Positions 14,962-25,849 of a stretch of DNA of 41,664 nt are shown in pieces. Origin of the DNA: JBGPYB01 sp041493035 (GTDB taxonomy: Bacteria; Acidobacteriota; Vicinamibacteria; Fen-336); contig JBGPYB010000020.1 in NCBI GenBank assembly GCA_041493035.1, positions 1 through 41,664 on the forward strand. The letters are read 5' to 3'. The number at the start of each line of letters is the position of its first letter. The stretch's first letter is position 1. The position numbers and the translations under genes are program-made. The notes beneath the pieces were generated by a model. The model did no database searches. It saw only the letters and a program-made list of their open reading frames with translations, and was not told the DNA's origin.

Positions 14962-15846
14962 ATGGCCAATGAGTTCTACACCTTCATCGTTGTCCCCCAC
15001 GCGAAGGCTCGTTTCCGCAAGTTCCTGATTCCCGTCAAACTGACCAAATGGGTCCTCGGCGTCTCGGGGACCGTGGCCCTCTGCCTCAGCGTTGTCATGG
15101 TGCACTTCACGCGGGTGGCTGCCGAGGTCTACCAGCTCCGGGCTCAGAATCAGGTCCTGAATACGAAGAACCACGAATACCAGGCGAGCGCGATCCAGCT
15201 TCAGGGCAAGATCAACGACCTCCAGAGCGTCGTCACGAAGCTCGGATTCATGGCCGGCCTCGAACAGGTCCTGCCCGACCCCAAGGTGGGCGGCGTGGGC
15301 GGCGTTCCGAGCCAGGAGGCCGTAGCTCCCGTCCTGGAGCCTTCGGCCTTGCGGAACATGGATGTGAATGTCTCGAAGCTGGCTGAGCGCTCTCATCGCC
15401 TCGAGGAGTTTTACCGCGACCAGCGAGCGCTCTTGTCGTCAACGCCTTCCGTGTGGCCGGTCCGCGGCTATCTCTCGGCAAGCTTCGGCAACCGGCTCGA
15501 TCCCTTCACGGCACAGCCCGACTTCCACCCCGGCATCGACGTCTCGACTCCCATCGGGACCAAGGTCCAGGCGCCGGCCGACGGGGTCGTCGTTTCCTGC
15601 GGCGAGAGGGGTGGCTACGGCAACGCCATCGTTCTCGACCACCAGTACGGCGTCGTGACCCGTTACGCTCACCTCTCGGGGTTCAACGTGCGCGCCGGCC
15701 AGAGAGTGAAGCGCGGGGACGTGATTGGTTTCGTCGGGAGCACGGGCAAGTCCACGGCGCCCCACCTCCACTACGAGGTCTGGGTGCGCGACCAGGCCCA
15801 GAACCCGATCCACTTCATCCTCGACGAATACCGGACATTCGGGTAG
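14962..15846 (+). CDS. Membrane-anchored M23 (LytM) family peptidase
   Basis: A 294-residue murein endopeptidase-like protein. A short cytoplasmic N-terminus is followed by one transmembrane anchor (about residues 30-50, WVLGVSGTVALCLSVVMV). A periplasmic coiled coil (about 55-95, QLRAQNQVLNTKNHEYQ) comes next. The C-terminal LytM domain keeps the zinc-site pattern: H-x3-D in FHPGIDVSTP and HLHYEV near the end. Such proteins either cut peptide crosslinks or, when degenerate, activate amidases; the intact metal ligands suggest activity. It has its own promoter and is separated from secA by a second promoter. Confidence 0.92.
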   Translation: MANEFYTFIVVPHAKARFRKFLIPVKLTKWVLGVSGTVALCLSVVMVHFTRVAAEVYQLRAQNQVLNTKNHEYQASAIQLQGKINDLQSVVTKLGFMAGLEQVLPDPKVGGVGGVPSQEAVAPVLEPSALRNMDVNVSKLAERSHRLEEFYRDQRALLSSTPSVWPVRGYLSASFGNRLDPFTAQPDFHPGIDVSTPIGTKVQAPADGVVVSCGERGGYGNAIVLDHQYGVVTRYAHLSGFNVRAGQRVKRGDVIGFVGSTGKSTAPHLHYEVWVRDQAQNPIHFILDEYRTFG

Positions 15847-15878
15847 GAAGCTCGCCGCGGTCCTCCAAGCGAGCCAAA

Positions 15879-15908
15879 TTGACCAGCCCTGAAGCGGGCT
15901 GATATCCT
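15879..15908 (+). promoter_or_regulatory. Promoter of secA with a spacer dyad
   Basis: TTGACC (15879-15884), an 18-nt spacer and TATCCT (15903-15908). The spacer contains the inverted repeat AGCCC-tgaagc-GGGCT (15885-15900), a possible operator. The 5' leader to the ATG at 15971 would be about 55 nt. Confidence 0.6.
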
Positions 15909-15970
15909 GTTCGGATCATGACCGGTCCCCTCCGTCCCTCGGGCGGCGCACCCGAGGCGTACCCCCTCCC

Positions 15971-19186
<3,216 letters not shown>

Positions 19187-19197
19187 GGGAACCAAGA

Positions 19198-20661
19198 ATG
19201 CTTGACGAGCGGATCCCCGAAGCGCTGACCTTTGACGACGTCCTGCTCGTGCCTCAGCGCTCGGAGGTTCTTCCCTCCGAAGTCGACGTCTCCACGCGAC
19301 TGACCCGGTCCATTCAGCTCAAGGTTCCCGTGATTTCGGCGGCCATGGACACGGTGACCGAGGCGCCTTTGGCCATCGCGATGGCCCAGGAAGGCGGGAT
19401 CGGGATCATCCACAAGAACATGTCCATCCCCGCCCAGGCCATGGAGGTGGACAAGGTCAAGCGCTCTGAGTCGGGGATGATCGTCGACCCCGTGACTGTG
19501 GCTCCCGATGCTCGCGTCGCCGACGCTCTCGAGGTGATGGCCAAGTACCGGATCAGCGGCGTGCCCGTGACCGTGGGACGCAAGCTCGTCGGGATCCTCA
19601 CGAACCGCGACCTGCGCTTCGAGACGCGCACCAACCTTCCCGTCTCCGACCTGATGACGAAGGAGAACCTGATCACGGTTCCCGTCGGGACGACCCTCGA
19701 GCAGGCCAAGGAAATCCTTCACCGCCACAAGGTCGAGAAGCTCCTGGTGGTGGACAAGAACTTCAACCTCCAGGGGCTCATCACGGTCAAGGACATCCAA
19801 AAGCAGATCAAGTACCCGAGCGCATGCAAGGACTCCCTCGGCCGCCTGCGGGTCGGCGCCGCCCTCGGCGTTACCCCCGATGTGATCGAGCGTGCGGCGG
19901 CGCTCGTCGAGGCCAAGGTTGACCTCGTCGTCGTGGACACGGCCCACGGCCATACGCTGAGGGTGGTCGAGACCATCGAGGCGCTCCTGAAGCGCTTCGA
20001 GGGACTCGAGGTCATCGCCGGCAACGTCGGGACGTACGAAGGGGCCGCCGAGCTGGTTGCCGCCGGCGTCGCCGCCGTGAAGGTCGGCATGGGCCCCGGC
20101 TCGATCTGCACGACCCGCGTCGTGTCCGGAGCCGGCATGCCGCAGATCACCGCCATCGCCGAGGCTGCGCGTGCCACGGCCAAGAGCGGCTGCCCCATCA
20201 TCGCGGACGGCGGGATCAAGTTCTCCGGCGATCTGGTGAAGGCCATCGCGGCCGGAGCCTGTTCGGTCATGATCGGCTCCCTCTTCGCCGGAACCGACGA
20301 GAGCCCCGGAGAGCTCATCCTCCGCCAGGGGCGTTCGTTCAAGGGCTACCGCGGGATGGGATCGATCGGTGCCATGAAAGAGGGTTCCCGCGATCGCTAC
20401 TTCCAGGAGTTGGAGGCCAACGGCTCCAAGCTCGTCCCCGAAGGGATCGAGGGGATGGTCCCTTACAAGGGCCCGCTTTCAGCGATGGTGCAGCAACTGG
20501 TAGGCGGCCTCCGCGCGGGCATGGGCTACTGCGGCGCCGGCTCGATCGAGGATCTCCAGAAGCGGGCGAAGTTCGTCCGCATCTCCAGCGCCGGATTGAA
20601 GGAGAGCCACGTCCACGACGTCATCATCACGAAAGAGGCGCCCAATTACCGCCTCGAATAG
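19198..20661 (+). CDS. guaB: IMP dehydrogenase
   Basis: A 487-residue IMP dehydrogenase, which oxidises IMP to XMP with NAD+ in the committed step of GMP synthesis. The (beta/alpha)8 barrel contains LTFDDVLLVPQRSEVLPSEV, the catalytic loop GPGSICTTR with Cys304, and the flap region with GYRGMGSIGAMKEGS. Two CBS domains (about residues 90-205) interrupt the barrel and include MTKENLITVPVGTTLEQAKE. The length is typical. The ATG follows the secA stop by 11 bp, preceded by a short AGGGAAC purine stretch. Its 3' end overlaps the probable start of a lipoprotein gene. Confidence 0.97.
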   Translation: MLDERIPEALTFDDVLLVPQRSEVLPSEVDVSTRLTRSIQLKVPVISAAMDTVTEAPLAIAMAQEGGIGIIHKNMSIPAQAMEVDKVKRSESGMIVDPVTVAPDARVADALEVMAKYRISGVPVTVGRKLVGILTNRDLRFETRTNLPVSDLMTKENLITVPVGTTLEQAKEILHRHKVEKLLVVDKNFNLQGLITVKDIQKQIKYPSACKDSLGRLRVGAALGVTPDVIERAAALVEAKVDLVVVDTAHGHTLRVVETIEALLKRFEGLEVIAGNVGTYEGAAELVAAGVAAVKVGMGPGSICTTRVVSGAGMPQITAIAEAARATAKSGCPIIADGGIKFSGDLVKAIAAGACSVMIGSLFAGTDESPGELILRQGRSFKGYRGMGSIGAMKEGSRDRYFQELEANGSKLVPEGIEGMVPYKGPLSAMVQQLVGGLRAGMGYCGAGSIEDLQKRAKFVRISSAGLKESHVHDVIITKEAPNYRLE

Positions 20662-21634
20662 AACACGCACCTGGCTCGGCATCGCGGCCGCCGCCACGGC
20701 TCTCCTGGTCGCCTGTCGCGCGTCTCCGCGAGACCCCCTCCTGACGTACTTCAATGCCGAGTTCGGGCTGACCGTGAGGTACCCCGCCAGCTGGAAGACC
20801 GAGCAGGCTCGACAGGACGGCATCTGGTACCGATATTTTCTGGCCCCTCCGGGCGGCCACGGCCCAAAGCCTGAGGTTTCGGTCACGCTCCTGGCCGGCC
20901 CCCTTCACGGAAGCCTCGACGAGCACGCCCAGACCTACCTCGCCGGGAACGGCGCTCCGACCCTCCGTGATGAGGAGAGGCAGGGAGTTAAGGGGCGTTC
21001 GTACGCCTTCGCCTCCACCGATGGAGCGACGCGCTACGGCCTCATCCTGCTCCAGGAGTCCACCCGAGTCTTCGGTTTGTACGCCCAGGGCGAAGCCGGG
21101 GCATTCGCCCGTCACAAGCAGGTCCTGGACGACATGGCGGCGAGCTTGAGCCTCGAGCGAACGGAGACCTACCGGGAAATGAAAGATCCGCGCTTTCGCT
21201 TCGCCGTCCGGATCCCGCCCTCCTGGGTCGAGTCGCGGCGCCTCAGTGGAGGGCAGCAGACCACCCTCGTCCAGTTCACGTCGCCGCCTCTGGCTGCGGA
21301 CAAGGGAGGCCAGACGGTCCACGCCTCTTTGACCGTGACGGCGGAGGACATCGGCAGCGACGGAACCCTCGAAACGTTCTACGACAACACCCGTCTCAAG
21401 CTCGGCAGCGCCTTCGAGATCCTGAACCATCGTTCCTGGCGAGGCGGCTATGCTGACGAGATGGCCGCCGAGACCTCGATGGCGGCGTCGCGGGCAAAAC
21501 GCTTCTACCGCGCGGCCGACGGGCGGGGTTACGGCCTCGCCTTCGAAGCTCGGGAGGACGTCTTCGCGCGAGTCTCCCGTTGGTGCGACCTGATCGCCGA
21601 GACCTTCAAAGTGGGCAACGAAACGGGTCCATGA
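20645..21634 (+). CDS. Lipoprotein with two tandem photosystem/PsbP-like or similar beta domains, apparent ATT start
   Basis: A probable lipoprotein of about 329 residues. The reading frame encodes a good type II signal sequence (RTRTWLGIAAAATALLVAC, Cys at 20714-20716), but no ATG, GTG or TTG precedes it after the in-frame stop at 20597. The codon ATT at 20645 lies 6 nt after AGAGG (20634-20638) and is the most credible start; it would overlap guaB by 17 nt. A downstream GTG at 20774 would remove the signal peptide. Two related halves are visible: FGLTVRYPASWKTEQ (from about residue 38) and FRFAVRIPPSWVESRR (from about residue 180). Each begins with a strand-PxSW motif as in PsbP-like or DUF1795-like folds. 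Function is unknown. The stop overlaps the next small frame as ATGA. Confidence 0.7.
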   Translation: MTASNRTRTWLGIAAAATALLVACRASPRDPLLTYFNAEFGLTVRYPASWKTEQARQDGIWYRYFLAPPGGHGPKPEVSVTLLAGPLHGSLDEHAQTYLAGNGAPTLRDEERQGVKGRSYAFASTDGATRYGLILLQESTRVFGLYAQGEAGAFARHKQVLDDMAASLSLERTETYREMKDPRFRFAVRIPPSWVESRRLSGGQQTTLVQFTSPPLAADKGGQTVHASLTVTAEDIGSDGTLETFYDNTRLKLGSAFEILNHRSWRGGYADEMAAETSMAASRAKRFYRAADGRGYGLAFEAREDVFARVSRWCDLIAETFKVGNETGP

Positions 21635-21753
21635 CGCGCGATACGGCCTTCTATCGCGACTGGCTCGGGATGACGTATCTCTTCTCGGCGCCTCCAGGCC
21701 TCGCCAACCTCCTGGCCGCCATGTCCGAGAAGCTCCGCGAGCCGGGAGCATGA
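21631..21753 (+). pseudogene. Remnant of a glyoxalase/VOC-fold gene
   Basis: A 40-codon frame overlapping the lipoprotein stop (ATGA). Its first half, TAFYRDWLGMTYLFSAPPGLA, matches the opening strand-helix-strand of glyoxalase/bleomycin-resistance (VOC) proteins, where the next residues are normally FFDCGGVRLML. Here the sequence jumps to NLLAAMSEKLREPGA and stops, so most of the domain is missing, probably by an internal deletion. It is too short to fold as a VOC domain. A translated micropeptide cannot be excluded. Confidence 0.5.
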
Positions 21754-21778
21754 CGTCCTGACGAGCGACGAGGCGATC

Positions 21779-22324
21779 GTGACCACCGCCGGCGAGCGAG
21801 TCCGCATCCGCGAAGCCTCCGACGCCGACGCCGCTCAGCTGGCCTCGATGCGCTTCGACTTTCGGTCGTCCCTGGTCGACCCGACGGAGTCACGCTCGGC
21901 GTTCCTGCGGCGCTGCGGGCGTTGGATGCGCGCCCGCCTTCGCCGCCGGACGTGGAGATGCTGGGTGGCGGAGAGACGGGACGGAATCGTGGGCCACCTC
22001 TGGCTGGCGCCGATCGAGAAGATCCCGAACCCCATCGACGAACCGGAGCGCCACGCTTACCTCACGAACGTGTACGTCCGCCCTGAGGCGCGCGGTTTGG
22101 GGATCGGCGAGCGGCTGCTGGCGTGGGCGATGGCGTGGTGCCGCATCAACGCCGTGGACACCGTACTTCTCTGGCCGACGTCTCGGAGCCGCTCCCTCTA
22201 TGCGCGCCACGGGTTTCGGGGGAGAGGCCGTCTGATGGCGGCGAGCCTCGCGCCCGCGATCAGCGCAGCGCATCCTCGAGGGCGACGGAAGCCTCCGTCT
22301 TCTCGTCGCGGTACTTCACGATGA
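21779..22324 (+). CDS. GNAT family N-acetyltransferase
   Basis: A 181-residue GNAT acetyltransferase. It has the opening VRIREASDADAAQLASMR, a strand pair around CWVAERRDGIVGHLWLAP, then the acetyl-CoA pyrophosphate loop VRPEARGLGIGERLLAWAM (R/Q-x-x-G-x-G/A pattern) and LYARHGFRGRG near the C-terminal strand. The substrate is unknown. GTG 21779 is the first start in frame; it lies 25 bp past the VOC remnant. The last 65 bp overlap the 3' end of dapD on the other strand, and the C-terminal 25 or so residues (basic, PRGRRKPPSSRRG) look like an accidental extension into that antisense region. Confidence 0.82.
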   Translation: MTTAGERVRIREASDADAAQLASMRFDFRSSLVDPTESRSAFLRRCGRWMRARLRRRTWRCWVAERRDGIVGHLWLAPIEKIPNPIDEPERHAYLTNVYVRPEARGLGIGERLLAWAMAWCRINAVDTVLLWPTSRSRSLYARHGFRGRGRLMAASLAPAISAAHPRGRRKPPSSRRGTSR

Positions 22325-23099
22325 CGGGCGTAGCAACAGAGAGACCGTGGCGGTCGCCGAAGGGTCCCCCGATCCGCCGCGACCCCGGGACCACGACGGC
22401 GCCTTCGGGAATTCGCAACGGCTCGGTCGATGTCCGGCGGTAGCTCGTTTTCCGCGGCACGTCGTAGACGGTGACGCCCGCGGTGAGAATCACTCCCGCC
22501 GCCAGGATCGCGCGCCGTCCAATGATCGTCCCCTCGTAGACTCCGCAGTTTCCCCCGACGAAGACATCGTCCTCGACGACCACCGGCATGGCTCCCACCG
22601 GCTCGAGGACGCCCCCGATCATGGCCCCCGCCGAAAGGTGCACCCGGCGACCGATCTGGGCGCAAGAGCCCACGAGAGCATGGGAGTCGATCATCGAGCC
22701 CTCGCCGACGTAGGCCCCCACGTTCACGTAGGCGGGCGGCATCACCACGACACCGCGGCCCAGGAACGTCCCCGCGCGAACCGCCGTCCCCCCGGGAACG
22801 ACGCGGACGCCGTCGGCCAGGGCGATTCGACGGGTCGGAAACGTGTCCTTGTCGAGGAACGTCAGAGGCCCCCCCGGCTCCGTTTCGACGACCTTGCCCA
22901 GCCGAAAGCCCAGCAGGATCCCCTGCTTCACCCAGCCGTTCACGCGCCAGCCGTCGGGACCCGGCTCGGCGGCCCGCACACCGCCGCGCTCCAAAGCCAC
23001 CACGAGGTCGTCGAATGCGTCCCGGGCTTCATCGCCGAGCGCTTCCGGAGGGAGAGCGAAATAGGCCTCGATCCTCTGGGCGAGGGACGACGCGCTCAC
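22260..23099 (-). CDS. dapD: Tetrahydrodipicolinate N-succinyltransferase
   Basis: A 279-residue DapD, which succinylates tetrahydrodipicolinate in the succinylase branch of lysine and diaminopimelate synthesis. An N-terminal helical domain (SLAQRIEAYFALPPEALGDE) is followed by the left-handed beta-helix of hexapeptide repeats (VVVMPPAYVNVGAYVGEGSM, IDSHALVGSCAQIGRRVHLS, GGVLEPVGAMPVVVEDDVFV). A C-terminal strand region carries RKTSYRR. The GTG at 23099 overlaps the dapA stop as GTGA, fixing both start and coupling. Its 3' end overlaps the convergent acetyltransferase gene by 65 bp. Confidence 0.95.
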   Translation of the reverse strand: MSASSLAQRIEAYFALPPEALGDEARDAFDDLVVALERGGVRAAEPGPDGWRVNGWVKQGILLGFRLGKVVETEPGGPLTFLDKDTFPTRRIALADGVRVVPGGTAVRAGTFLGRGVVVMPPAYVNVGAYVGEGSMIDSHALVGSCAQIGRRVHLSAGAMIGGVLEPVGAMPVVVEDDVFVGGNCGVYEGTIIGRRAILAAGVILTAGVTVYDVPRKTSYRRTSTEPLRIPEGAVVVPGSRRIGGPFGDRHGLSVATPVIVKYRDEKTEASVALEDALR

Positions 23100-23983
23100 T
23101 GGAGGAGCCCCAGGGCGCGAAGGGCCGAGCGCATCGCCTCGCGCGTCGGGTCGGTGGGAGGGCAGAGCGGAAGCCGGTAGCTCTCCTCGCAGAGACCCAT
23201 GAGGGCCAACGCGGCCTTGACGGGGATGGGGCTCGACTCGACGAAGTTGAGGTTCATGAGGGGGAGGAGGAGCGCGTGGAGCCGGCGCGCTTCCGCAAGA
23301 TCTCCCCGAGCGCACGCAGACGTGAGGTCGTGCATGGGTCCCGGAACCTGGTTGGCGGCGACCGAGATGACACCTTCGGCGCCGAGAGCCATCAAGGGAA
23401 GCGTCAGTGCGTCGTCCCCCGAGAGGACCAGGAAGCCCACCGGGCGTCCGCGCAGAACGTCCATGATCTGGGCGAGGTTCCCCGAGGCCTCCTTCACTCC
23501 CGCGATGTTCCCGTGGCCGGCGAGGCGGAGTTGAGTATTGGCGTCGATGTTGCTGCCCGTTCGGCCAGGCACGTTGTACACGACGACGGGGATCGAACTG
23601 GCATCGGCGACGGCGCCGAAGTGGCGATAGAAGCCCTCGGCGGTCGGCTTGTTGTAGTAAGGCGCCACGCTCAGAATCCCGTCGGCGCCGAGCGCAGCGG
23701 CGGCCTTGGAGCGCTCGACGGCCACCTTCGTATCGTAGTTCCCCGCCCCCGCAAGAACGGGTACCTTCCCGGCGGACTCCCCCACGGTGAGTGCGATGAC
23801 TCGCTCCTGCTCGGCGGCGCTGAGCGTGGCGCTCTCCCCCGTCGTCCCGCAGGGAACCAGGACGTCGATCCCACCGTCGATCTGGCGGCGGACCAGACGG
23901 CGGAACGCGGCCTCGTCGAGGTCGCCCGAGTGCGTGAACGGCGTGACCAGGGCGACGCCGGCCCCGGCGAAGGACTTCTTCAT
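23096..23983 (-). CDS. dapA: 4-hydroxy-tetrahydrodipicolinate synthase
   Basis: A 295-residue TIM-barrel aldolase condensing pyruvate with aspartate semialdehyde, the first committed step to diaminopimelate and lysine. Active-site residues are present: T47-T48 in PCGTTGES, Y136 in VVYNVPGRTG and the Schiff-base lysine K164 in GVKEASGN. A GAGGAG Shine-Dalgarno precedes the ATG at 23983. It follows the sulfatase-fold gene by 22 bp and overlaps dapD. dapB, which often lies between or beside these genes, is absent from the window. Confidence 0.96.
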   Translation of the reverse strand: MKKSFAGAGVALVTPFTHSGDLDEAAFRRLVRRQIDGGIDVLVPCGTTGESATLSAAEQERVIALTVGESAGKVPVLAGAGNYDTKVAVERSKAAAALGADGILSVAPYYNKPTAEGFYRHFGAVADASSIPVVVYNVPGRTGSNIDANTQLRLAGHGNIAGVKEASGNLAQIMDVLRGRPVGFLVLSGDDALTLPLMALGAEGVISVAANQVPGPMHDLTSACARGDLAEARRLHALLLPLMNLNFVESSPIPVKAALALMGLCEESYRLPLCPPTDPTREAMRSALRALGLLQ

Positions 23984-24005
23984 CGACGACTCCTCGTTCC
24001 GCGCC

Positions 24006-25427
24006 TCAAGGGGCGCATTCCTTGACGTAGCCCAGGGCCCGCAGCTTTTCGCAGGCCTCCGGCGTCATCTTCCCCTCCCCTTCCGGGTGTCCTTCGGCGA
24101 GCCGACGGGTTCGGGCCCACTCGTGGTCGCCGCGCTCGATGAAAAGCTCGACCTCTCGGCCCCACCGACGAAGATCGTCGGATTGCAACCGCGAGAGGTC
24201 CTTCGTCTCCCCTGGATCGGCTTGTCGATCATAGAGCGCCATCCGAGCGCCGGTGTCCCCAGGCGTCGCAACGGCCTTGAAACGGCGATCGAAGGCCCCG
24301 GCCAGGCCACGCTCATTCTGGGCATAGAGACGCGGGGCACCGACCGCGCCGCTGGCCATGACCGCGGGCAGGAGGCTGGTGCCGGCCAGGTCCGGGGGAT
24401 AGGAGACCTTCGCCGCGTCAAGGATCGTCGGCATGAGGTCCAGCGTGGAGGCCAAGGCAGGAGTCCTCTGCCCCGCCGGGGCGCCCGGCGCGTGGACGAT
24501 CAGCGGGATGGCGAGGCAGGGATCGAAGATGTCCTCGCCGTGGTCGAAGTAGTAGCCGTGCTCTCCGAGGCTCTCACCGTGGTCCGAGGTCAGGATCACG
24601 ACCGTCCGGCCCGCCACAGGCGACGCCTTGAGCGCCACCATCACGCGGCCTACCTCCTGATCCGCCGCCGCGATCTCGCCGTCATACTGCGCGACGTAGT
24701 AGCCCCGACGCCCTTGACCCTTGACGGCCCATTGCGTGGGGATGCCCCCGTGAAACGTCGCGACGACGGGCAGCTCGGGTCCCGAGCGTGCCTCGGCATC
24801 GATGAACGCGGTGTCGAAGGGGGGAGGCGGTGTGTAGGGCGTGTGGGGGTTGACGTAGTGGAGCCAGAGGAAGAACGGCTTCTCGGCCCGAACGCCGGCC
24901 AGATAACGGATGGCCCCTTCGGTGATGGCGCGTGCGCGGTCCATCTCCGTCCCGAGGGCTTTCTCTTCCCACGTCTGCCTGTATTCCCCGAACCCCTTCG
25001 CGTAGCCGTATTGAGCCGCCACGTTGGGGTTGTCGACGAAGGCCGCGGTCGCATAGCCCGCGCGTTGCAAGACCTCGGCGATGGTCGGGTTGAAGCCGAG
25101 CAGGACGGGGTGGGTGCGGCTGTATCCGTTCTGCGAGGGGCGACGGCCTGTGTGGATCATGACAAAGCTGCCGCGGGTCTTCGGCCAGAACGTGTACGCG
25201 GCGTCGAAGACCGTTCCGGCGGCGGCGAGGGCGTCGATGTTCGGGCTCGTCTTGCGACGATACCCGTAGAGGCCCAGATGATCCGCGCGAAGCGTGTCGA
25301 TCGTGATGAAGAGCACGTTCAGCCCCGTCGCGCGGGCCGGAGTTGGAGACGGTGAGGGACGCGAGCCGGGAGAGCCGCTGCACGTCCATGAGCCGACGGC
25401 CAGCACGAAGGCCGCAAGACGCCTCAC
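24006..25427 (-). CDS. Sulfatase/alkaline-phosphatase-superfamily exported enzyme with Thr at the nucleophile position
   Basis: A 473-residue exported protein. The N-terminus (RRLAAFVLAVGSWTCSG) looks like a signal peptide, possibly lipoprotein-type with Cys16. The sulfatase fold is clear: LNVLFITIDTLRADHLGLYG with metal ligand D44, TSPNIDALAAAGTVFDAAYT, and VVILTSDHGESLGEHGYYF with the D-H metal pair. The C-terminus EKLRALGYVK is common in this group. The formylglycine Cys/Ser of true sulfatases is replaced by Thr84 (in WPKTRGSF), and the second Asp of the usual DD pair is Thr45. It may therefore be a phosphohydrolase or phosphotransferase rather than an FGly sulfatase. GTG 25427 overlaps the tsaE stop (GTGA). 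Confidence 0.85.
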   Translation of the reverse strand: MRRLAAFVLAVGSWTCSGSPGSRPSPSPTPARATGLNVLFITIDTLRADHLGLYGYRRKTSPNIDALAAAGTVFDAAYTFWPKTRGSFVMIHTGRRPSQNGYSRTHPVLLGFNPTIAEVLQRAGYATAAFVDNPNVAAQYGYAKGFGEYRQTWEEKALGTEMDRARAITEGAIRYLAGVRAEKPFFLWLHYVNPHTPYTPPPPFDTAFIDAEARSGPELPVVATFHGGIPTQWAVKGQGRRGYYVAQYDGEIAAADQEVGRVMVALKASPVAGRTVVILTSDHGESLGEHGYYFDHGEDIFDPCLAIPLIVHAPGAPAGQRTPALASTLDLMPTILDAAKVSYPPDLAGTSLLPAVMASGAVGAPRLYAQNERGLAGAFDRRFKAVATPGDTGARMALYDRQADPGETKDLSRLQSDDLRRWGREVELFIERGDHEWARTRRLAEGHPEGEGKMTPEACEKLRALGYVKECAP

Positions 25428-25849
25428 GCGGGCACCCGCTCGATGGTGAGACGCCTCAGATCGGCCCCGGCATGCTCTAGGCTCACGCGCCATGTCTCTC
25501 GCCAAGGGATGTCGGACAGACGCTCAGCCCACTCGACCGCGAGGACTCCCCGCGGGCCGGGAAGCTCCTCGAGCCCCAGCTCGTGATCGTCACCGTTCCC
25601 CCCGAGGCGGTAAAGGTCCACGTGATGGAGGGTCAGCCGGCCCGGATACTGCGTGAGGAGCACGAACGTGGGGCTCGCGACCTCCTCGGGATCGGCCCCT
25701 ACGCCCCGGGCCAGGCCCCGGACGAAGGCGGTCTTCCCCGTTCCCAGTTCTCCCGAGAGGAGAACCACCTCTCCACCGCGGAATTGCTCACCCAGCGTTG
25801 CTGCCAGGGCTTCGGTCTCTTCTTCTGATCGCGTCACGTGCTCAGCCAT
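25424..25849 (-). CDS. tsaE: tRNA threonylcarbamoyladenosine biosynthesis ATPase TsaE
   Basis: A 141-residue P-loop protein of the TsaBDE complex that installs t6A37 on ANN-decoding tRNAs. Walker A is GELGTGKT (33-40, Lys39), followed by ASPTFVLLTQYPGRLTLHHVDLYRL and VEWAERL, the family hallmarks. The length is typical. It overlaps the NAD(P)HX repair gene by 8 nt and the sulfatase-fold gene by 4 nt, in line with the common nnr-tsaE gene pairing. tsaB and tsaD are not in the window. Confidence 0.95.
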   Translation of the reverse strand: MAEHVTRSEEETEALAATLGEQFRGGEVVLLSGELGTGKTAFVRGLARGVGADPEEVASPTFVLLTQYPGRLTLHHVDLYRLGGNGDDHELGLEELPGPRGVLAVEWAERLSDIPWRETWRVSLEHAGADLRRLTIERVPA

